Positions 53,141-58,579 of a stretch of 58,579 bases of DNA are shown piece by piece. Numbering within the stretch: the first letter of the stretch is position 1; every line of letters starts with the position of its first letter. The DNA is from an uncultured Collinsella sp. (GTDB lineage Bacteria; Actinomycetota; Coriobacteriia; Coriobacteriales; Coriobacteriaceae). The notes beneath the pieces are model-generated. The model was not told where the DNA came from and ran no database searches. It was given only the letters and a program-made list of their open reading frames with translations. Location of the stretch: positions 1 through 58,579 of the forward strand of contig CAKTWK010000011.1 in NCBI GenBank assembly GCA_934630735.1. Direction: 5' to 3'. The translations under genes and the position numbers were made by a program.

Positions 53141-54059
53141 CACGCGCATCCTTATCGACGAGGCGAGACTCGGGCGTGTCCAAAAGCAGGACCGCATCGC
53201 CACGGGCGTGCTGACGGCAATCGTCGCCATCGTCATGCTCATCGTCGTCTCCATGGTGGCCTATATTCTGTTCGAGGGTATCTCGACGCTGTTCCAGCCG
53301 GGCTTTCTCACGCAGCCCGCGCGCGCCAACGGAACCCAGGGCGGCGTGCTCTACCAGCTGTTCGACTCGTTCTATCTGCTGCTGATTACCTTAGGTATAT
53401 CGGTGCCCATCAGCCTGGGCGGCGCGGTCTTCCTGGTCGAGTACGCACCCGACGGTCCCATTCGCGACATCGCCTCGACCGCCATCGAGACGCTGTCCTC
53501 GCTGCCTTCCATCGTCGTGGGCATGTTCGGCTTTCTGGTGTTTTCGGTGCAGCTGGGCTGGAAGTACTCCATCATCTCTGGCGCCGTCGCGCTCACCATG
53601 TTCAACATCCCCATCCTGGTGCGCGTGATTCAGCAGGCGCTCGAGGACGTGCCGCAGGCCCAGCGCGATGCGTGCCTGGCTATGGGCCTCACCCGCTGGG
53701 AGGCTACGCTGCACATCCTGATCCCCGAGGCCATGCCCGCCATCGTGACCGGCATCGTGCTTTCGGCCGGCCGCGTGTTTGGCGAGGCCGCGGCGCTGCT
53801 CTTTACCTCGGGCATGAGCTCGCCGGTTCGCCTGAACTTCTTGAGCTTTAACCTGTCGAGCCCCACCTGCGCCTGGAACGTGTTCCGTCCCGGCGAGTCG
53901 CTGGCCGTGCACATCTACAAGATCTATGGCGAGGGCAGCCCCGAGGCCCAGCAGATCGTCTGGGGCACCGCGGCACTGCTGATGATTTGCGTGCTGCTGT
54001 TTAACGTAGTCGCCCGAATCGTGGGCAAGCAACTGGCAAGGAAGATGACGGCCGAATGA
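53133..54059 (+). CDS. pstA: phosphate ABC transporter permease PstA
   Basis: 308 aa from a GTG at 53133 that overlaps the pstC end, implying coupled translation. Six TM segments and the permease loop DACLAMGLTRWEATLHILIPEAMPAIVTG with GRVFGEAA after it. Its stop overlaps the pstB start (ATGA). Confidence 0.95.
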   Translation: MASTRILIDEARLGRVQKQDRIATGVLTAIVAIVMLIVVSMVAYILFEGISTLFQPGFLTQPARANGTQGGVLYQLFDSFYLLLITLGISVPISLGGAVFLVEYAPDGPIRDIASTAIETLSSLPSIVVGMFGFLVFSVQLGWKYSIISGAVALTMFNIPILVRVIQQALEDVPQAQRDACLAMGLTRWEATLHILIPEAMPAIVTGIVLSAGRVFGEAAALLFTSGMSSPVRLNFLSFNLSSPTCAWNVFRPGESLAVHIYKIYGEGSPEAQQIVWGTAALLMICVLLFNVVARIVGKQLARKMTAE

Positions 54060-54928
54060 GCGAGATAAATGCAGCGCCCGCAACCGAAGCGGCATCGTCC
54101 GACACCCAGGACTTTTTGTCGAGCGTGGGGGAGAGTGAGAAATGCGTTCGCGTAAGCGGCAAGGCCGTGAGCGACGAGGTCGTGCTCTCCACCAAAGACG
54201 TCAACGTGTACTATGGCGACCACCATGCACTGCACGACACGTCGCTCGACTTTCACAAGGGCGAGATCACGGCGCTCATTGGGCCTTCGGGCTGCGGTAA
54301 GTCAACTTTCTTGCGCAGCCTCAACCTTATGAATCGCGAGATTCGCGGCTGCCGCGTGGAGGGCGAGATCAACTACCGCGGGCGCAACATCAACACGCGC
54401 TGTGAGAACACGTACGAGCTGCGCCGTTCTATTGGCATGGTGTTCCAGCAGCCCAATCCGTTTCGCAAGTCCATTCGCGACAACATCACGTTTGCGCCCA
54501 AGCGCCACGGCATCACCGACCGTGAAGAGCTCGATCGCATGGTCGAGGAGAGTCTGCGCGGTGCGGCGCTGTGGGACGAGGTCAAGGACAAGCTCGACAA
54601 GAGCGCCTACGCGCTTTCGGGCGGCCAGCAGCAGCGTTTGTGCATAGCGCGCACGCTGGCGCTCAACCCCGACGTGATCCTGTTTGACGAGCCCTGCTCG
54701 GCGCTCGACCCCATCTCGACGTTAGCGATCGAGGACCTCATGTCGTCGATCGTTGCCGAGCGCGCCATCGTCATCGTGACGCACAACATGGAGCAGGCGT
54801 CGCGCGTGTCCAACCGCACGGCGTTCTTCTACATGGGCGATATGGTCGAGTACGACGAGACCGACGAGATTTTCCAACGGCCCAAGGATAAGCGGCTGAA
54901 TGATTACCTCACCGGTATGTTCTCCTAG
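54056..54928 (+). CDS. pstB: phosphate ABC transporter ATP-binding protein
   Basis: 290 aa with an unusual ~45-residue polar N-terminal extension before the standard PstB core. Walker A GPSGCGKST, the PstB-specific VFQQPNPFRKSIRDN, signature LSGGQQQR, Walker B VILFDEPCSALDP and VTHNMEQASRVS. It powers phosphate import. No phoU follows; a strong terminator ends the operon. Confidence 0.95.
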   Translation: MSEINAAPATEAASSDTQDFLSSVGESEKCVRVSGKAVSDEVVLSTKDVNVYYGDHHALHDTSLDFHKGEITALIGPSGCGKSTFLRSLNLMNREIRGCRVEGEINYRGRNINTRCENTYELRRSIGMVFQQPNPFRKSIRDNITFAPKRHGITDREELDRMVEESLRGAALWDEVKDKLDKSAYALSGGQQQRLCIARTLALNPDVILFDEPCSALDPISTLAIEDLMSSIVAERAIVIVTHNMEQASRVSNRTAFFYMGDMVEYDETDEIFQRPKDKRLNDYLTGMFS

Positions 54929-54983
54929 TCCGGGACATGCTTGAGGCCCGCGGCGGCCACGGTTGTCGTGGGACTGATTGGAG

Positions 54984-55021
54984 AGGCGGGTCATCTCTTT
55001 TGCGAGATGGCCCGCCTTTTT
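54984..55021 (+). terminator. terminator of the pst operon
   Basis: 14-bp stem AGGCGGGTCATCTC/GAGATGGCCCGCCT (one G-T pair), then TTTTT. Confidence 0.92.
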
Positions 55022-55035
55022 GCTCTGCGACCGAA

Positions 55036-55075
55036 ACGACCACCACAAAGGGGACAGGCACCTTCGTGGTGGTTT
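55036..55075. repeat. palindrome with GGGGACAGG core (c)
   Basis: ACCACCAC and GTGGTGGT arms around AAAGGGGACAGGCACCTT; same core type as the palindromes at 37784 and 37873. Confidence 0.6.
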
Positions 55076-55133
55076 GGGGTGGGGCTCGCTGCTATCATGG
55101 ACAACGTTGAATTTCTACGAAGGAGCAGGGCAT

Positions 55134-56993
55134 ATGGCGATTCTTTTGGGATGCGATTCCATCAGCCTAGAGTTTCCCACCAAGCATATTTTCGATAGCG
55201 TGACGCTCGGCGTGGGCGAGGGCGACCGCATTGGTATCGTCGGTAAAAACGGCGACGGCAAGTCGACGCTGCTGAGTGTACTCGCCGGCACGCTGGAACC
55301 CGACGACGGCCGCGTGACGCACCGCCGCGGCACGACGATCGGTCTGCTCGGCCAAAAGGACAACCTGGTCGATACCGACACCGTGCATCATGCCGTCGTG
55401 GGCGACGCGCCCGAGTATGAGTGGGCGTCGAGTCCGCGTACGCGCCAGATTCTGGCCGGCCTCATCAGCGATGTGCCCTGGGAAGGCACAGTGGGCGAGC
55501 TTTCGGGCGGCCAGCGCCGTCGCGTGGACCTCGCGCGCCTGCTGATCGGCGACTACGACGTGCTCATGCTCGACGAGCCCACCAACCACCTGGACATGCG
55601 TACCATCAACTGGCTTGCGCGTCACTTAAAGGCCCGCTGGCAGCGCGGTCAGGGCGCGATGCTCGTGGTCACGCACGATCGCTGGTTCTTGGACGAGGTC
55701 TGCACCAGCATGTGGGAGGTCCACGACGGCCAGGTCGATCCCTTCGAGGGCGGCTACTCGGCATACATCCTGCAGCGCGTGGAGCGCGACCGCATGGCCG
55801 CCGTCACCGAGGAGCGCCGCCGCAACATGGCGCGCAAGGAGCTCGCGTGGCTGAGCCGCGGCGCCCAGGCCCGTTCCACCAAGCCCAAGTTTCGCGTGGA
55901 TGCCGCTCGCGAGCTGATCGCCGACGTGCCGCCCGTGCGTGACGAGCTGGAGCTCAAGCGCCTGGCCGTGAGCCGCCTGGGCAAGCAGGTTATCGATGTG
56001 GTCGACGTGGACGCCGGCTATGCGGATGCCGATGGCACGTCCAAACAGGTGCTCACCGATGTGACCTGGCTCATCGGCGCGGGCGACCGCTATGGTCTTT
56101 TGGGCGAGAACGGCGCCGGCAAGTCGACGCTGCTCGACGTGATCCAGGGCAAGATCGCGCCCCTGCGCGGCCGCGTGAAGATCGGCCAGACGGTGCGCTT
56201 TGGCGTGCTGTCGCAGCAGCTCGAGGAGCTCGAACCCTACATGGGCGACACGATCCGCGAGGTGCTCAGCCACTATAAGAAGTACTACGTCATTGACGGC
56301 AAGGAGACTTCGCCCGAGAAGCTCTGCGAGCGCCTGGGCTTTACGACACAGCAGCTCTGGAGTCGCATCGGCGATCTTTCGGGCGGCCAGCGCCGTCGCC
56401 TGTCGCTGCTGCTGACGATCCTGGACGAGCCCAACGTGCTTATCCTGGACGAGCCCGGCAACGACCTGGATACCGATATGCTGGCGATTGTCGAGGACCT
56501 GCTCGACGGCTGGCCGGGCACGCTGATCCTGGTGACGCACGACCGTTTCCTCATGGAGCGCGTGACCGACCAGCAGTGGGCGCTGCTCGACGGCCACCTG
56601 ACGCATATGCCCGGCGGCGTGGACCAGTACCTGCGCCTGTGCAACGCTACTGCCGAGGGCGAGCCCGTGGGCGCACCGAGTGCCAAGACCGGCACGTTCG
56701 ACACCGGCGCCGCAGCGGTTGCGGCCGAAAAGCCCAAGACGAGCGGGCAGCCCAACGGTCTTTCCAACGCCGAGCGCCAGAAGCTCCGCCGCGAGGTGAG
56801 CTCGCTCGAGCGCAAGATGGAGACGCAGCGCGCTCGCGTGGAGGAGGCCGAGGCTGCGATGGCTCAGGTCGATCCCACCAACTACACGGCGCTGGGCGAG
56901 CAGCAGGCAAAGATCGACGAGGCCCACGCCGCCATGGACGAGCTGGAGATGGCATGGCTCGAGGCGAGCGAAAAGCTCGAGGGCGAGGAGTAG
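55134..56993 (+). CDS. ABC-F family ATPase (Uup-like)
   Basis: 619 aa from the ATG at 55134 (AAGGAG upstream). Two ATP-binding cassettes without TM segments: GKNGDGKST / LSGGQRRRVDLARLL / LDEPTNHLD in the first, GENGAGKST / LSGGQRRRLSLLL / LDEPGNDLD in the second. A charged linker lies between them and a C-terminal coiled coil (~540-619: LRREVSSLERKMETQRARVEEAEAAM) follows. Uup-type ABC-F proteins act on ribosomes or DNA rather than transport. The next gene starts six bases after this stop. Confidence 0.93.
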   Translation: MAILLGCDSISLEFPTKHIFDSVTLGVGEGDRIGIVGKNGDGKSTLLSVLAGTLEPDDGRVTHRRGTTIGLLGQKDNLVDTDTVHHAVVGDAPEYEWASSPRTRQILAGLISDVPWEGTVGELSGGQRRRVDLARLLIGDYDVLMLDEPTNHLDMRTINWLARHLKARWQRGQGAMLVVTHDRWFLDEVCTSMWEVHDGQVDPFEGGYSAYILQRVERDRMAAVTEERRRNMARKELAWLSRGAQARSTKPKFRVDAARELIADVPPVRDELELKRLAVSRLGKQVIDVVDVDAGYADADGTSKQVLTDVTWLIGAGDRYGLLGENGAGKSTLLDVIQGKIAPLRGRVKIGQTVRFGVLSQQLEELEPYMGDTIREVLSHYKKYYVIDGKETSPEKLCERLGFTTQQLWSRIGDLSGGQRRRLSLLLTILDEPNVLILDEPGNDLDTDMLAIVEDLLDGWPGTLILVTHDRFLMERVTDQQWALLDGHLTHMPGGVDQYLRLCNATAEGEPVGAPSAKTGTFDTGAAAVAAEKPKTSGQPNGLSNAERQKLRREVSSLERKMETQRARVEEAEAAMAQVDPTNYTALGEQQAKIDEAHAAMDELEMAWLEASEKLEGEE

Positions 56994-56999
56994 ACGAGG

Positions 57000-57770
57000 A
57001 TGATCAAAGCCGCGTTTTTCGATATCGACGGCACGCTGCTGAGCTTTAAGACGCACCGGATTCCGGCGTCGGCGCAGCGGGTGCTCGACAGCTTTCACGA
57101 GCAGGGGATTGCGTGCGTGATCGCCACGGGTCGTCCGACCTACCAGATGCCGGATTGGCTGTTCGACTTGGGCTGGGATGCGTACATTACGCTCTCGGGC
57201 CAGCACTGTTTTGATGCCAAGGGCGTTTATCGCAGCTGCCCGATCGATCCGGACGACGTTGCGGTGATTGTGGACCAGGTGGCGCAGGGGCGCTACGACT
57301 CGCTGTGCATGCAGGGCGAGAACTCGTTTGTGAACCGCCTGTCCGAGCGCGTGGTGACGGCCGGTAGCAACGCGGGAATCGTCTACCACGAGGAGCCGTT
57401 TGAGCATGCCTTCGATGCGCCGGTTTACCAGTTCTGCGCCTTTGTGGATCCGGCCGACGAGCATATCGTGACTGATGCGGTGTCGCATTCGCTCACTACC
57501 CGCTGGTGCGATCTGTTCTGCGATATTATTCCCGCTAACGGCGGCAAGGATCTGGGCGTGGCGGCGACGCTGGAGCGCCTGGGCATCGACGCGAGCGAGG
57601 CGATTGCCTTTGGCGACGGCGAGAACGACCTGTCGATGTTCTCGGCCGTGGGCACAAGTGTGGCCATGGGCAACGCGCAGGATACCGTGAAGGCCGCAGC
57701 GACCTACGTTACAACCGCCGTAGACGACGATGGCATCTACAACGCCGCCAAGCACTTTGGACTGATGTAA
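57000..57770 (+). CDS. Cof-type HAD phosphatase
   Basis: 256 aa. HAD motifs: FFDIDGTLLSF (I), ATGRP (II), and FGDGENDLSMFSAVGTSVAMGNA (IV), with the larger alpha/beta cap of the Cof/HAD-IIB group between. Members dephosphorylate sugar phosphates, flavin or pyridoxal phosphates; the substrate is not decidable. Starts six bases after the ABC-F stop, with GAGGAT as a weak ribosome site, so likely co-transcribed. Confidence 0.92.
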   Translation: MIKAAFFDIDGTLLSFKTHRIPASAQRVLDSFHEQGIACVIATGRPTYQMPDWLFDLGWDAYITLSGQHCFDAKGVYRSCPIDPDDVAVIVDQVAQGRYDSLCMQGENSFVNRLSERVVTAGSNAGIVYHEEPFEHAFDAPVYQFCAFVDPADEHIVTDAVSHSLTTRWCDLFCDIIPANGGKDLGVAATLERLGIDASEAIAFGDGENDLSMFSAVGTSVAMGNAQDTVKAAATYVTTAVDDDGIYNAAKHFGLM

Positions 57771-57961
57771 CTGCGGGCCGGCACCCGGCACCTGGGGACA
57801 CTCCTTGCGGGGCGTGTCATCGCTCCGCTCCTGTGCTGCACATTTTGTGAAACACGGTTAACTTTTTAAACAGCGTAGTAAGACATGGGCAACTTTTGCG
57901 GTAAAGTAAATCAAACAAAAGTATCCAAAGGCTAACTAGAAGCCATCGCGAAAGGCGGCCC

Positions 57962-58351
57962 ATGGCCCTACGTGAATCTGGAGAAGACTATCTCGAATCT
58001 ATTTATGTGCTCTCGGAGCGCCAAGGCATCGTTCGATCGATTGACGTTGCCGAATACCTGGGCGTAACCAAGGCGAGTGTCTCTAAAGCCATGGCGACGC
58101 TGGAGAACAGCGGCTATGTCGAAATGGGCAAACGCGACGTTCATTTGACGGAGCGTGGTCTGGAGGTCGCTCGCCAAATGTGGGAGCGCCACTGCTTTTT
58201 TGTGGGGTTGCTGGAGGATGCGGGTGTTTCGGCTGAGGTTGCGTCGCAAGAGGGCTGCCACATGGAGCACTGCCTGAGCGAGGAGAGCTTCGAGAAGCTG
58301 AGGGCGATGTTGGGCAAGGATGATGCGGTGGGCCCAACAACGGAAGCCTAA
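57962..58351 (+). CDS. DtxR/MntR-family metal-dependent transcriptional regulator
   Basis: 129 aa. N-terminal winged helix: EDYLESIYVLSERQGIVRSIDVAEYLGVTKASVSKAMATLENSGYVEM. Then a dimerisation and metal-binding part with RHCFFVGLLEDAGVS, CHMEHCLSEESFEKL. It lacks the SH3-like domain, as in MntR and other short members. It should repress metal uptake genes when bound to Mn or Fe; no transporter target is in the window. Confidence 0.92.
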   Translation: MALRESGEDYLESIYVLSERQGIVRSIDVAEYLGVTKASVSKAMATLENSGYVEMGKRDVHLTERGLEVARQMWERHCFFVGLLEDAGVSAEVASQEGCHMEHCLSEESFEKLRAMLGKDDAVGPTTEA

Positions 58352-58370
58352 TTGACCCCCAGTAGCGCGG

Positions 58371-58392
58371 AGTTCGCGCAAAGCGCGAACCA
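58371..58392. other. hairpin downstream of the regulator gene
   Basis: GTTCGCGC-AAA-GCGCGAAC stem without a T tract, about 20 bp after the DtxR-family stop. Confidence 0.4.
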
Positions 58393-58529
58393 GCGACCGG
58401 GACGAGTGGCCCCACCAACTAAGTCTAACTCAGACAAGGTACCCCGCCAGCAAGCGATGCCCAAGAACCACCAGCAACGTCACCGCAGGCCGGGGCCGGG
58501 CTTGGTTTTGAAAACATTCCGCAGCGCGA

Positions 58530-58574
58530 GGCCCGCCTTTCCGTTGCTCCGCAGGAGCAGAAAAGGCGGGCCTC
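58530..58574. terminator. terminator-like hairpin at the window edge
   Basis: Stem GAGGCCCGCCTTT / AAAGGCGGGCCTC with an inner GCTCC/GGAGC hairpin. T-rich part inside the stem; direction unclear because the next gene is outside the window. Confidence 0.55.
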
Positions 58575-58579
58575 ATGCG

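Noticed and set aside
55626..57791. 721-codon minus-strand frame
   Set aside because: Antisense to the ABC-F and HAD genes, which carry complete motifs.
57841..57961. Possible metal-regulator box upstream of the DtxR-family gene
   Set aside because: The region is AT-rich, but I could not find a convincing palindrome of the MntR or IdeR type.

Overview
The window is a high-GC chromosomal segment from a gut Coriobacteriia. Collinsella (for example C. aerofaciens) is my best guess. This rests on GC-rich codon use with strong Shine-Dalgarno sites, a class III fructose-bisphosphatase, queuosine genes with queH, secreted proteins with long Ser/Lys/Asp-rich linkers, and a bile-acid-type short-chain dehydrogenase. 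No rRNA, tRNA or CRISPR array was seen. Most genes are ordinary chromosomal genes in short operons separated by clear intrinsic terminators.

Layout. 1-5.6 kb: end of a secreted or anchored protein, a cation diffusion facilitator, a zinc-ribbon protein, an ADP-ribosylglycohydrolase and a DUF1016/PDDEXK nuclease. 5.8-11.2 kb: cell-envelope block with a wall-anchored PI-PLC-like protein, two paralogous lipoproteins and a zinc-ribbon membrane protein. 11.4-17.1 kb: fchA-like/folD folate pair, a C69 dipeptidase, and a phasin-like protein with an ABC1/UbiB kinase. 17.2-25.7 kb: a cobalamin-riboswitch leader, then a 2387-residue surface protein with Ig-like repeats, three transcobalamin-like (DUF4430) domains and a beta-propeller, then a second DUF4430 protein; I read this as a B12-controlled surface capture system. 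25.8-35 kb: two GtrA proteins, fbp, DegV, a TIM-barrel-like protein, an RNA m5C methyltransferase and a divergent methionyl-tRNA synthetase. 35-43.4 kb: a zincin-like membrane protein, queH, queA, a coiled-coil protein, a 12alpha-HSDH-like SDR, tgt and a LOG-family hydrolase. 43.5-47.8 kb: RelB/YafQ-like toxin-antitoxin and a lower-GC TOTE-type primase-helicase-PLD protein, an accessory defence-like island. 47.8-58.6 kb: DegV, HAD, PepV-like dipeptidase, pstSCAB, an ABC-F protein, a HAD phosphatase and a DtxR-family regulator.

The most unusual content is between genes. There are four families of structured repeats. (a) Two ~170-bp elements (37610-37778, 40887-41056) share loops while all four stems differ compensatorily. 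(b) Five ~67-bp palindromes share one architecture, one of them with a wholly different stem. (c) Two ~230-bp elements have ~30-bp terminal inverted repeats. (d) Several palindromes have loops containing GGGACAGG-like motifs. Two near-identical copies of family (b) lie in direct orientation on either side of the TOTE gene, like the boundaries of an inserted unit.
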